Shown in pieces: positions 1 to 8,183 of a stretch of DNA of 64,000 nt (positions are counted from its first letter, which is position 1; the number at the start of each line of letters is the position of its first letter). This DNA is from Hyphomicrobiales bacterium. Its GTDB lineage: Bacteria > Pseudomonadota > Alphaproteobacteria > Rhizobiales > Beijerinckiaceae. Under the pieces are notes generated by a model that did not search any database, was not told where the DNA came from, and saw only the letters and a list, made by a program, of their open reading frames with translations. Location of the stretch: contig JAIYDY010000092.1 in the NCBI GenBank assembly GCA_027487245.1, positions 1 to 64,000 on the forward strand, read 5' to 3'. Made by a program: the position numbers and the translations under genes.

Positions 1-446
1 CGCAGCAATACGAAACGACAGCCGTTTTCGTCATCATCATTGCCATTGGCCTTTCGAACTGGGCGCAGTACGCCCGCACGGTCCGCGCCTCGACGCTGGT
101 CGAGCGCAACAAGGAATACGTGCAGGCAGCCAAGCTGATGGGCATTTCAGGTTTCGGCATCATGGCGCGGCATGTGCTGCCCAACGTGATGGGGCCGGTT
201 CTGGTCATCGCCACGATCAATCTGGCGCTGGCGATCATCGAGGAAGCAACCTTGTCCTTCCTCGGTGTTGGCCTGCCAATCACGCAGCCTTCGCTTGGCA
301 CGCTGATCCGCTCCGGTCAGAAGTTCCTGCTGTCCGGCGAGTGGTGGATCCTGTTCTTCCCGGCGATGATGCTGGTGATCCTCGCGCTCGCCATCAACCT
401 GCTGGGTGACTGGCTGCGCGATGCGCTGAACCCGAAACTGAGGTGA
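1..446 (+). CDS. dppC: Di/oligopeptide ABC transporter permease, C-terminal part (5' truncated by window)
   Basis: Inner-membrane permease subunit of a peptide-type ABC importer. The reading frame is open from base 3 with no start, so the gene begins before the window; 147 residues are visible. They hold the last transmembrane helices and the EAA cytoplasmic loop (EYVQAAKLMGIS...HVLPN) that docks on the ATPases, followed by the family ending LLGDWLRDALNPKLR. The two ATPase genes follow at once on the same strand, so this is the end of a dpp/opp-type operon whose binding protein and other permease should lie upstream. The substrate cannot be told from this fragment. Confidence 0.93.
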   Translation, partial: QQYETTAVFVIIIAIGLSNWAQYARTVRASTLVERNKEYVQAAKLMGISGFGIMARHVLPNVMGPVLVIATINLALAIIEEATLSFLGVGLPITQPSLGTLIRSGQKFLLSGEWWILFFPAMMLVILALAINLLGDWLRDALNPKLR

Positions 447-476
447 GACCCTGATGCACATGTGTGTGGAGTTGGC

Positions 477-1472
477 ATGAGCGAGCCAGTCATTTCAGTC
501 CGCAACCTGCAGGTGGAGTTCGTCACCCGGCGGGCGACGTTGCGCGCCATCGACGGTGTGTCGTTCGACATCCACAAGGGCGAGGTTCTCGGCGTTGTCG
601 GCGAGTCAGGGGCCGGCAAGTCGGTCACTGGCGCTGCCATCATCGGGCTGATCGAGCCGCCGGGCCGCATCTCGGGCGGGGAAATCCTGCTCAACGGGCG
701 GCGCATCGACAACCTGTCGCCGGAGGAGATGCGCAAGGTCCGGGGCCGCAAGGTGGCGATGATCTTCCAGGATCCGCTGACCTCGCTCAATCCGCTGTTC
801 CGGGTCGGCGAACAGCTCGTCGAGACCATCCGCACCCATTTGCCGATGAACGAACGCCAGGCGCGCGACCGCGCCGTGGAACTGCTGACGGAGGTCGGCA
901 TTCCCGCGCCCGAAAAGCGCATCGACGGCTACCCCCACGAGTTCTCCGGCGGCATGCGCCAGCGTGTGGTGATCGCGCTGGCCTTGTGTGCCGAACCCGA
1001 CTTCATCGTCGCTGACGAGCCGACCACCGCGCTCGATGTCTCGGTACAGGCCCAGATCATCTCGCTGATCAAGAAACTGGGGCGCGAGCGCGGCATGGCC
1101 GTGATGCTGGTCACCCATGACATGGGCGTGATCGCCGAGACAGCCGACCGCGTCGCGGTGATGTATGCCGGCCGTGTGGCCGAGATCGGGCCGGTGCGCG
1201 ATGTCGTCCAGCGCCCGATGCACCCCTACGCCAAAGGCCTGATGGGAGCGATCCCAACACTCGAAGCCTCTGCCGAGCGGCTGGTGCAGATTCCGGGCTC
1301 GATGCCGCGGCTTTCGTCGATCCCGCGCGGCTGTGCCTTCAATCCGCGCTGCGCCGACGTGTTCGCACGCTGCCATGTCGACCAGCCTTTGCCGCTCCCC
1401 GTTCAGGGCCGCCAGGTCGCCTGCCATCTTTATGAGAATGAACAGCTCAAGACTGCCGAGGTGGCCCGATGA
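477..1472 (+). CDS. dppD: Di/oligopeptide ABC transporter ATP-binding protein (DppD/OppD)
   Basis: First of two cytoplasmic ATPases that power the peptide importer. The 331 residues show Walker A GESGAGKS (42-49), Q-loop MIFQDP, signature SGGMRQR (157-163), Walker B VADEP (178-182) and H214. The C-terminal oligopeptide extension carries four cysteines (CAFNPRC, ARC, ACH) of the kind that bind an Fe-S cluster in some OppD proteins. A GTG at 462 would add five residues, but the GGAG at 468-471 sits five bases before the ATG at 477, so the ATG is preferred. Its stop overlaps the next start as ATGA. Confidence 0.95.
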   Translation: MSEPVISVRNLQVEFVTRRATLRAIDGVSFDIHKGEVLGVVGESGAGKSVTGAAIIGLIEPPGRISGGEILLNGRRIDNLSPEEMRKVRGRKVAMIFQDPLTSLNPLFRVGEQLVETIRTHLPMNERQARDRAVELLTEVGIPAPEKRIDGYPHEFSGGMRQRVVIALALCAEPDFIVADEPTTALDVSVQAQIISLIKKLGRERGMAVMLVTHDMGVIAETADRVAVMYAGRVAEIGPVRDVVQRPMHPYAKGLMGAIPTLEASAERLVQIPGSMPRLSSIPRGCAFNPRCADVFARCHVDQPLPLPVQGRQVACHLYENEQLKTAEVAR

Positions 1473-2476
1473 GCCCGCGCCCGTATGTCGAGGTCACGGA
1501 CCTCAAGAAGACCTTCGATGTCTCCAAGCCCTGGCTCAACCGTGTTCTGGAAGGTGCGCCGCGTCAGTACCTGAAGGCTGTTGACGGGGTCTCCTTCGAC
1601 ATCAGGAAAGGCGAGACCTTTGCACTGGTGGGCGAGTCCGGCTCGGGTAAGTCCACGGTCGCGCGCATGGTCGTGGGTCTGCTGAATCCGACAGGGGGTG
1701 AGGTCACCATCGACGGCATCTCGATGACGGACCCGGGGCAGAGAGCCCAACGCGCCAAGCTCCGGCGCAAGATGCAGATGATTTTCCAGGATCCCTACGC
1801 CTCGCTCAATCCGCGCTGGCGCGTCGACCGGATCATCGCCGAGCCGATCCGCGCCTTCAACGTGGTCGAGGGCGAGGCCAACATCGTAGCCCGTGTCGGC
1901 GAACTGCTGACGCTCGTCGGCCTGCATCCCGATGATGGCAAGAAGTTCCCCCATGAGTTTTCAGGCGGCCAGCGCCAGCGTGTGGCCATTGCCCGCTCGC
2001 TGGCCTCGAATGCCGATTTCATCGTCTGCGACGAACCGACATCAGCGCTGGATGTCTCCGTCCAGGCCCAGATTCTCAACCTGATGCGCGATCTTCAGGA
2101 GAAGTTCGGGCTGACCTATCTGTTCATCAGCCACAACCTCGCAGTCGTGCGCCACATGGCGACGCGCATCGGGGTGATGTATCTCGGCCGCCTCGTCGAG
2201 GTTTCGGACGCCAAGGAGATGTTCACCCATCCGCGGCATCCCTACACGCGCATGCTGCTCGACGCGGTGCCTGATCTGGCCATGAGCGGTCGGGCGCGCA
2301 TTCCGGTGGCCGGCGAGATCCCCAACCCGATCACCCCGCCGACGGGCTGCACATTCCATCCGCGTTGCCCCCTCGCCAACGAGCGTTGCAAGGCCGAGAA
2401 CCCGTTGCCGATCAATGGCGTGGCCTGCCATGCGGTGGTTGAAGGCCGCACGCTGGCCCATCCTGTCGCAGCATGA
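1469..2476 (+). CDS. dppF: Di/oligopeptide ABC transporter ATP-binding protein (DppF/OppF)
   Basis: Second ATPase of the importer, expected to pair with DppD as a heterodimer. The 335 residues contain Walker A GESGSGKS (55-62), Q-loop MIFQDP, signature SGGQRQR, Walker B VCDEP and a C-terminal oligopeptide domain with cysteines (GCTFHPRCPLANERC). The start ATG lies inside the stop of the upstream gene (ATGA), which implies translational coupling. It is the last gene of the operon: a strong hairpin follows within ten bases. Confidence 0.95.
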   Translation: MSPRPYVEVTDLKKTFDVSKPWLNRVLEGAPRQYLKAVDGVSFDIRKGETFALVGESGSGKSTVARMVVGLLNPTGGEVTIDGISMTDPGQRAQRAKLRRKMQMIFQDPYASLNPRWRVDRIIAEPIRAFNVVEGEANIVARVGELLTLVGLHPDDGKKFPHEFSGGQRQRVAIARSLASNADFIVCDEPTSALDVSVQAQILNLMRDLQEKFGLTYLFISHNLAVVRHMATRIGVMYLGRLVEVSDAKEMFTHPRHPYTRMLLDAVPDLAMSGRARIPVAGEIPNPITPPTGCTFHPRCPLANERCKAENPLPINGVACHAVVEGRTLAHPVAA

Positions 2477-2483
2477 CCCATCA

Positions 2484-2510
2484 AGCGAAAGGCGGCTCCC
2501 GCCTTTCGCT
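2484..2510. terminator. Bidirectional hairpin between convergent genes
   Basis: An 11-bp perfect stem (AGCGAAAGGCG paired with CGCCTTTCGCT) closes a 5-base loop. It lies between the stop of dppF and the stop of the convergent O-antigen-ligase-like gene, so it can end transcripts from both sides. There is no long T-run on either strand. Confidence 0.75.
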
Positions 2511-2521
2511 GCGGTGCCTTG

Positions 2522-3799
2522 TCAGGAATTGCCGGTGGTCGAACGGGTTGCCATGGTTGGCCGTGACGACTCTGCGGCGGCAGTTGCCGCCCGCGCAAAG
2601 CGCACAAGCGGCCGGTCCGTTCGTGCCTGGCCGCGGGCCACGGCTGTGGTGATGATCACCAGCGCCACCAGCGTCATCAGCCACCAGGCCCGGAACCCGG
2701 CAAATCCCAGGATGCCAAGCGACAGCGCCGCGATGTAGGCCGCGATTGCACCCGCCTGGATGACCGGTGAGAGCACGCGCACGGCGCGCATGGCGAACCA
2801 GATCGCAGCTGCGAAGGCGGCAGCGCCGACCAGTCCGAGTTCATGCCAGATGTCCACGAGGATCGATGTCGGCAGCGGCCCGCGGGGCGCAGCACTGGAC
2901 AGCGGAGCCAGCACGGCGCCGAAGCCGTGGCCCGTGATCAGCTTCACGGGCGCTGCCGCAATCGTGGACGCCCAGTTCGCGAAGCGGCCGATCAGCGCCT
3001 GTTCGAGCCCCAGCGCGCTGCCGAGGCCGGACTTGATCACCCAGGGCATCACCGGGGCCAGAACCACCACCAGCACGCAGCCGGTTGCCACCAGCGACAC
3101 CGTCCTGGCGGCAAAGCCCGCAACCAGCGCAAACGCCGCCGTTCCGGCAGCAAGGGCGGCCACCAGCACGGGATCGCGCACCAGAACCGAGGTTGCGGCA
3201 ACGGTGGCGAACAGGGCGACCGCGCCCTTGGTCCGCCCGCGGCTGAACAGCCAGGCCACCAGAGGCCCGGTGAGGATGACGATCAGGGCCATGCCGCGTG
3301 CCAGGATGGTTGCATCGTCCTCGGTATCGCCAAGCCCGTAGCCTGTGGCCTGCGTGATCGCGGCGATGACGGTGGCCACGCCGGCGCCGACGGCGAGGGC
3401 ATTCAGGTTGGCTGCGCGAACCCGCTCGGGCAGGGCTGCCACGCCCATGATGCCGATCACCAGCGCGAACAGCATGTTGACGATGCGGTCGATGCCGCGT
3501 GCACCCGCCGGTGCCCATGTGGTCGAGAGCAGGCTCCAGCCCACCAGCAGGGCCAGAACAAGCGCGGTTGCCTTGACACTCCGGCGCTTCAGCGAGCGGA
3601 TGAACCGCTCCGGCTCGGACAGGAAGGCGGCAATCACCAGAAGCGCCACGCCGATGGGCGCGAGGACAACCGCGGCCCTGCGTGAAACCATCGCCGAGAC
3701 CGGCAGGGCGATGCCAAGCGTGAAGAAGCCCATGCGCTGCAGCAGCAGCGCCGAGTCCTTTGCTGGGTCAAGCCCGGTTGTTGCCCGTCTGTCGATCAT
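2522..3799 (-). CDS. O-antigen ligase / polymerase-like membrane protein
   Basis: Polytopic inner-membrane protein of 425 residues with about ten hydrophobic segments. The GHGFG stretch (290-294), a large loop and the WHELGLVG stretch (319-324) match the layout of the Wzy_C/O-antigen ligase family, where a GFG and a conserved His-Glu-Leu-Gly segment border the periplasmic loop. The family transfers glycan from undecaprenyl carriers to an acceptor. No lipopolysaccharide genes are nearby, so the acceptor is unknown and the gene stands alone. It is transcribed toward dppF and away from fdhD. Confidence 0.7.
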   Translation of the reverse strand: MIDRRATTGLDPAKDSALLLQRMGFFTLGIALPVSAMVSRRAAVVLAPIGVALLVIAAFLSEPERFIRSLKRRSVKATALVLALLVGWSLLSTTWAPAGARGIDRIVNMLFALVIGIMGVAALPERVRAANLNALAVGAGVATVIAAITQATGYGLGDTEDDATILARGMALIVILTGPLVAWLFSRGRTKGAVALFATVAATSVLVRDPVLVAALAAGTAAFALVAGFAARTVSLVATGCVLVVVLAPVMPWVIKSGLGSALGLEQALIGRFANWASTIAAAPVKLITGHGFGAVLAPLSSAAPRGPLPTSILVDIWHELGLVGAAAFAAAIWFAMRAVRVLSPVIQAGAIAAYIAALSLGILGFAGFRAWWLMTLVALVIITTAVARGQARTDRPLVRFARAATAAAESSRPTMATRSTTGNS

Positions 3800-4009
3800 G
3801 CGTCGTCGTCACACACCCGTCATGGCTTAGCATCTGCTGTGCCAAATGGATGGTTGCCCCTTCGACGCAACGTAACCCGAAAGTGCGTGCCGCGTCTGTG
3901 GGGTTCCGGCAACAGCCGCTAGCGGACTTGCTCGCGCGGACCGCTTGCCGGATCAGTCAATGCGTGACTATCTGTCGGCAACTGACCTCCCCTGCGAGTG
4001 CAATCGCCC

Positions 4010-4903
4010 ATGCCGACAAACACTGATACGTGGCCAGATTACCTGGTGCGCCCCGACCCTGACGATCCGCGATTGTCGAGTTCCGTCAGCGGCATCGACC
4101 AGGGCGGGCAAAAGGTTGTCACGCGCGTAATCCACGAAAAGCCGCTGACGCTGTATCTGAACGCGCAGGAAATCGTCACGATGATGACGATCGGGGATCA
4201 TCCCGAAGAACTCGCCATCGGCTATCTGCTCAATCAGGGCATGCTCGATCCCGCCGATGCTGTGACGGGCGTCGATGTCGATGACGAACTCGGTGTGGTC
4301 GTGGTCCGCACCAACACGCAGACCGATTTCGAGAGCAAGCTCCGGAAGCGCACCCAGACCTCCGGCTGCGCGCAGGGGACTGCGTTCGGTGATCTGATGG
4401 AGGTGATCGAGGGCATCAGCCTTCCGGCAGCAACCGTGAAGACCTCGTGGCTCTATGCGCTCACGCACAAGATCAACACCACGCCGTCGCTCTATCTGGA
4501 GGCAGGGGCGATCCATGGTTGCGTGCTGTGCGAAGCCGACCGGCCGCTGATCTACATGGAGGATGTCGGACGCCACAATGCCATCGACAAGATCGCCGGC
4601 TACATGTTCCGCCATGGCATCGGGGCAGGCGACAAGATCTTCTACACGACCGGCCGTCTCACCTCGGAAATGGTGATCAAGACCGTCCGCATGGGCATCC
4701 CGGTGCTGGTCTCGCGCTCCGGCTTCACCGCATGGGGGGTGGAGTTGGCGCAAAAGGCGGGGCTCACGCTGATTGGCCGCGCACGTGGCAAGCGTTTTCT
4801 CGCTCTCGCAGGCGCAGAGCGGATCGTTTTCGACCAGGATCTGGACTTCGTGGAGGACGAGAGCACGAAGAACCGGCGCAAGGGTGCAGGTATCGATGAT
4901 TGA
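4010..4903 (+). CDS. fdhD: Formate dehydrogenase accessory sulfurtransferase FdhD
   Basis: Cytoplasmic protein that passes sulfur from a cysteine desulfurase to the molybdenum cofactor of formate dehydrogenase. It has 297 residues and the family stretches GYLLNQG and [11 protein letters not shown]. The E. coli protein uses a CxxC near residues 121-124; here only the first cysteine (C120, in TSGCAQG) is present. An in-frame GTG at 3998 has no ribosome site in front of it, so the ATG at 4010 is used. The gene overlaps mobA by eight bases. No formate dehydrogenase subunit lies in this window. Confidence 0.95.
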   Translation: MPTNTDTWPDYLVRPDPDDPRLSSSVSGIDQGGQKVVTRVIHEKPLTLYLNAQEIVTMMTIGDHPEELAIGYLLNQGMLDPADAVTGVDVDDELGVVVVRTNTQTDFESKLRKRTQTSGCAQGTAFGDLMEVIEGISLPAATVKTSWLYALTHKINTTPSLYLEAGAIHGCVLCEADRPLIYMEDVGRHNAIDKIAGYMFRHGIGAGDKIFYTTGRLTSEMVIKTVRMGIPVLVSRSGFTAWGVELAQKAGLTLIGRARGKRFLALAGAERIVFDQDLDFVEDESTKNRRKGAGIDD

Positions 4904-5537
4904 CGCGTCCACTGGGGCGGAAAGCCCCGTCATCGGGGTGCTGCTGGCTGGCGGACTTGCCAGGAGGATGGGCGGTGGCGACAAGCCGCTCAGGATGATC
5001 GCCGGCAAGACGATCCTCGATCACGTCATCGAGCGTCTGGCCCCCCAATGCAGCGACATGGTGATCAACGCCAACGGCGATGCGGCGCGTTTTGCGCCAT
5101 GGCACCTGCCGGTGGTGCCCGACAGCGTCGAGGGCTTTGCCGGGCCGCTCGCCGGCATCCTTGCCGGGCTGGACTGGGCTGCGGCGCATCGGCCTGCCAT
5201 CCGCCATGTCGTCAGCGTTGCGGCCGATACGCCCTTCATTCCGCGCGATCTGGTGGCCCGGCTGGCCGCAGCGGTGCAGGCCGAGGCAGCGCAGCTGGCC
5301 TGCGCCGCATCCGGCGGCTGGACCCATCCTGTCATCGGGCTCTGGCCCGTCGCCATCCGGGACGAACTGCGCCACGCCCTGACCGTCGAGCAGGAACGCA
5401 AGATCGATCGCTTCACGCAGCGCTTCGCGCTCGCAACCGTGACGTGGCCAACCGATCCGATCGATCCGTTCTTCAATGCCAACGAGCCGGGTGACCTGTC
5501 GACCGCTGAAGACCTGCTGGCACGCGGGCTGGTGTGA
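4896..5537 (+). CDS. mobA: Molybdenum cofactor guanylyltransferase MobA
   Basis: Joins GMP to molybdopterin to make the guanine-dinucleotide cofactor used by formate dehydrogenases and other DMSO-reductase-family enzymes. The 213 residues begin with the nucleotidyltransferase signature [16 protein letters not shown] (slightly longer than the usual LAGGxSxRMGxDK) and contain FAGPLAGI and AADTPF. The start is the ATG at 4896, inside the end of fdhD. The fdhD-mobA overlap implies one transcript and a shared job in maturing a molybdoenzyme. Confidence 0.94.
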   Translation: MIDASTGAESPVIGVLLAGGLARRMGGGDKPLRMIAGKTILDHVIERLAPQCSDMVINANGDAARFAPWHLPVVPDSVEGFAGPLAGILAGLDWAAAHRPAIRHVVSVAADTPFIPRDLVARLAAAVQAEAAQLACAASGGWTHPVIGLWPVAIRDELRHALTVEQERKIDRFTQRFALATVTWPTDPIDPFFNANEPGDLSTAEDLLARGLV

Positions 5538-5650
5538 TGATCGGCCCGCGATCTGTCGGCGGGAGCCTTGAATGCCGCCGCTCGGCAGACTAGAATGATC
5601 TCAATGTCGGCGTGTGCTTCGCGCCTGACCACAAGAATGGGGGAATTGCC

Positions 5651-5776
5651 ATGAAAGCCTTTTTTGCAGCCGTCGCTTTCAGCGTTGTCGCAGCCTGCGT
5701 CTGGTTTGGCGTTCTCGACATGCAGCAGCGGCAGGCGTCGGAGGCATTCGCCGCGCCGTCATCCGTTCGGCTCTGA
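5651..5776 (+). CDS. Small single-span membrane protein (41 residues)
   Basis: A 41-codon frame with a strong GGGGGAA ribosome site seven bases before the ATG. Residues 4-23 form one hydrophobic helix, followed by a short polar tail (MQQRQASEAF...SSVRL) that would lie in the periplasm. I recall similar short proteins with a closing S-V-R-L in other Hyphomicrobiales, but this was not checked. Function unknown. It is followed by a small hairpin and could be its own transcript or the tail of fdhD-mobA. Confidence 0.6.
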   Translation: MKAFFAAVAFSVVAACVWFGVLDMQQRQASEAFAAPSSVRL

Positions 5777-5805
5777 CGCCGGGCGGTTGCCGGCGAGGGT
5801 TTCTT
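5777..5805 (+). terminator. Hairpin after the 41-residue gene
   Basis: CGCCGG (5777-5782) pairs with CCGGCG (5790-5795) and is followed by the T-rich TTTCTTT. It begins directly after the stop codon and precedes the end of the convergent mrp gene. Confidence 0.45.
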
Positions 5806-5815
5806 TCGCCCGCCT

Positions 5816-6931
5816 TCACTCGATCACGATGCGTGGCGCGGTCCGTGTGGACCCGCTCGCGAGCGCCTGCTTGACCTGGCGCGCAATGGCCACATAGGCC
5901 TTGGCGTGCGGGCTGTCCGGATCGCTGGCGACGATCGGTCGACCACTGTCCGACAATTCTCGGATCGGCATGGCAAGTGGGATCTCGCCGAGGAAGGGAA
6001 CGCCCTGCTTCTCGGCCTCCCTGCGCGCGCCGCCATGGCCGAAGATGTCGTAGCGATTGCCGGTATCGGGCGCGATGAAATAGCTCATGTTCTCGATGAT
6101 GCCGAGGATCGGCACCTGCACGCGCTGGAACATGGCAACCCCGCGCCGTGCATCGAGCAGGGCAAGATCCTGCGGCGTCGAGACGATCACGGCCCCTGCC
6201 AGCGGCGTCTGCTGGGCCATGGTGAGCTGGGCATCGCCTGTGCCCGGCGGCATGTCGACCACGAGCACATCGAGTTCGCCCCAGGCCACTTCCCGCAGCA
6301 TCTGGGTGATGGCCGAGATCACCATCGGGCCGCGCCAGATCATTGGTGTTTCCTCGTCGATCAGGAACCCGATCGACATCAGCTTCAGCCCGTAGGCCTC
6401 CATCGGCGCCAGCGTGCGCCCTTCCACCAGCCGTGGCCGGCCCGTCACACCGAAGATCTTCGGCACGGATGGACCATAGATGTCGGCATCCATGATGCCG
6501 ACCTTCAGCCCGAGCACTGACAGCGCCACCGCAAGGTTGGCCGCCGTGGTCGATTTGCCGACACCGCCCTTGCCGCTGGCCACGGCAATGATGTGCTTGA
6601 TGCCGGGCACGCCCGCAGCCTTGGGGGTGGGGCCGCTGCCGGCGGCCTGTGCCCGGGCGGTTGCCGCCGGCGATGGCTTTTGCGGCGCGCGGTCCGCCGT
6701 CAGCGAAACGAAGGCCTGCGCGACACCGGGCAGGCCTTTCACGGCGCTTTCCGCCGCCGCACGCACCGGTTCCATGGCGGCCGCCTCGGTCGGATCAATG
6801 GCGATGGCGAACATCACCTTGCCGCCTTCGACCACGACATTGCTGATGCGGCCCGACGTGCCCAGCGCCTGCCCGCTCGGCATCGGCACCAGTTCGAGGG
6901 CGCGCAGGACATCGGCAGGGGCAAGGCTCAT
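5816..6931 (-). CDS. mrp: Mrp/ApbC-type P-loop ATPase without cysteines
   Basis: Member of the Mrp/NBP35 family of Fe-S cluster carrier ATPases, 371 residues. An N-terminal MIP18/DUF59-like domain (about 5-78) is joined by a Pro/Ala linker to the ATPase with deviant Walker A GKGGVGKS (120-127) and VVDMPPGTGD (223-232). In most family members an FxCPxCG motif binds the cluster; here the same place reads FIAPDTG (285-290). I find no cysteine anywhere in the protein, so cluster binding by Cys is impossible. A TusA-like gene lies upstream on the same strand. Confidence 0.92.
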   Translation of the reverse strand: MSLAPADVLRALELVPMPSGQALGTSGRISNVVVEGGKVMFAIAIDPTEAAAMEPVRAAAESAVKGLPGVAQAFVSLTADRAPQKPSPAATARAQAAGSGPTPKAAGVPGIKHIIAVASGKGGVGKSTTAANLAVALSVLGLKVGIMDADIYGPSVPKIFGVTGRPRLVEGRTLAPMEAYGLKLMSIGFLIDEETPMIWRGPMVISAITQMLREVAWGELDVLVVDMPPGTGDAQLTMAQQTPLAGAVIVSTPQDLALLDARRGVAMFQRVQVPILGIIENMSYFIAPDTGNRYDIFGHGGARREAEKQGVPFLGEIPLAMPIRELSDSGRPIVASDPDSPHAKAYVAIARQVKQALASGSTRTAPRIVIE

Positions 6932-6994
6932 GGAATTTCTTTCAGGCTCTGGACGTGTTCATGGCAGAACGTATGCATCTTGGGACCGCCCGTC

Positions 6995-7270
6995 TCAGGA
7001 TCTGCGGATCTCGAAAGTCAGCGTGCCTTCAGCTTCGTGTCTGTCGGTCAGCGTATCACCTGTCTGGTTGAGCAGGTGCGGAATGTCGATGGCTGCCATC
7101 GGGTCCGTGCAGATCACGCTCAGCCGCGCCCCTGAGGCCAGCGCCTTCAAGGCCTTGCGCGTGCGCAGGGCCGGGAGCGGACACTTCAACCCGCTCAGGT
7201 CGAGCACCAGAACGCCCCCGTCAGGCAGAGGCGTTGCGTGCGATGGTGCGGGCGGCTTCGAAAGTGACAT
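6995..7270 (-). CDS. TusA/SirA-like sulfur carrier protein
   Basis: Small cytoplasmic protein of 91 residues with the family core LSGLKCPLPALRTRKAL, in which C30 of the CPxP motif would carry sulfane sulfur. TusA-family proteins relay sulfur to tRNA thiolation, molybdenum cofactor or Fe-S pathways. It lies just upstream of mrp and 2 kb from fdhD, so a sulfur-transfer role fits the context, but the partner is not known. The start is the ATG just before SLSKPP; there is no strong ribosome site. Confidence 0.85.
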   Translation of the reverse strand: MSLSKPPAPSHATPLPDGGVLVLDLSGLKCPLPALRTRKALKALASGARLSVICTDPMAAIDIPHLLNQTGDTLTDRHEAEGTLTFEIRRS

Positions 7271-7390
7271 CGCGGTCAAACCACAGGGCCAAGAGTCTCC
7301 TGCCAGCGCGGGCAGACAACGGTTATCTGGGCATGTAAACCCTGTCTCGTCTGCCCACAACCTCAGGACAGGCGCACGCCTTGCGGCAGA

Positions 7391-8020
7391 TCAGCGCCGC
7401 AAGAACCAATCACCTTGCGACCGCCCGACTGGGCGGAAGCCCAGCGCCGCGCCCGGGTCCACATAGCCGCGCGATGGCTCCAGCATGCGGCCGCGCGCGG
7501 TTGTCCAGTTGGTGTTCTGGCGCTTGGCCTTCGCGACCTGAACCTTCTGCTTGGCCGGCTTTGCCTTGGCGAACCGGGAGTTCTGGTCCGGCGCGATACC
7601 GTTGATCGCGATCCGCGTTGCGCCCTTGCCGTGCTTCTGTACGAGGGCGAACAGCTTGGCTGCGTTGGCGGGGTGGAGCCTGACGCAGCCGTGCGAGGCT
7701 GGCCGTCCGAGCATGCCGACCGCGCCGGTGCCGTGAATGGCAAAGCCGCCCCGGAAGAAGATCGCGTTCGGCATGTTGCCGCTATACTTGCGCGAGTACC
7801 ATTTCTTCTCGAGGCGATAGGGCCTGAAACTGCCCCTGATGGTGCGATAGCCATCGCGGCCCGAGGAGATCGCCCAGTTGTAGCTTTCCCCGTCGGCTGT
7901 CGCCACCTGCATGCGCTGGCTGGCAAGATCGATCTTGATCTCGACGCGTGCCGACGCTGCGGTCACGGTTGCGAACAAGGCAAGGACGACGGCGAGGGCC
8001 GCCAGACTACGACGCAACAT
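7391..8020 (-). CDS. Secreted L,D-transpeptidase (YkuD domain)
   Basis: Periplasmic enzyme that makes 3-3 crosslinks in peptidoglycan or anchors proteins to it. The 209-residue precursor has a signal peptide (1-24, ending AASA) and a YkuD domain with HGT (96-98) and the catalytic motif SHGCVRL (109-115, C112). A Lys/Ala-rich basic segment follows the domain. Another ATG 12 bases upstream is possible, but GAGGTG lies five bases before the chosen ATG at 8020. Confidence 0.9.
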   Translation of the reverse strand: MLRRSLAALAVVLALFATVTAASARVEIKIDLASQRMQVATADGESYNWAISSGRDGYRTIRGSFRPYRLEKKWYSRKYSGNMPNAIFFRGGFAIHGTGAVGMLGRPASHGCVRLHPANAAKLFALVQKHGKGATRIAINGIAPDQNSRFAKAKPAKQKVQVAKAKRQNTNWTTARGRMLEPSRGYVDPGAALGFRPVGRSQGDWFLRR

Positions 8021-8183
8021 CACGCACCTCATGGCTGGGGCCGGAGCCCGGGGAGCCGCATCTCACGCATCGCCGCGCAGTGAACTGCGTTTCCGGCGTC
8101 CCGTAAAGCAAGGCTGTCAATCGTGGTTTCCGGCTGGATCACGCAGCGCCCGGAGGGTCACCGGTCCGGCACGTTGGCCGACG

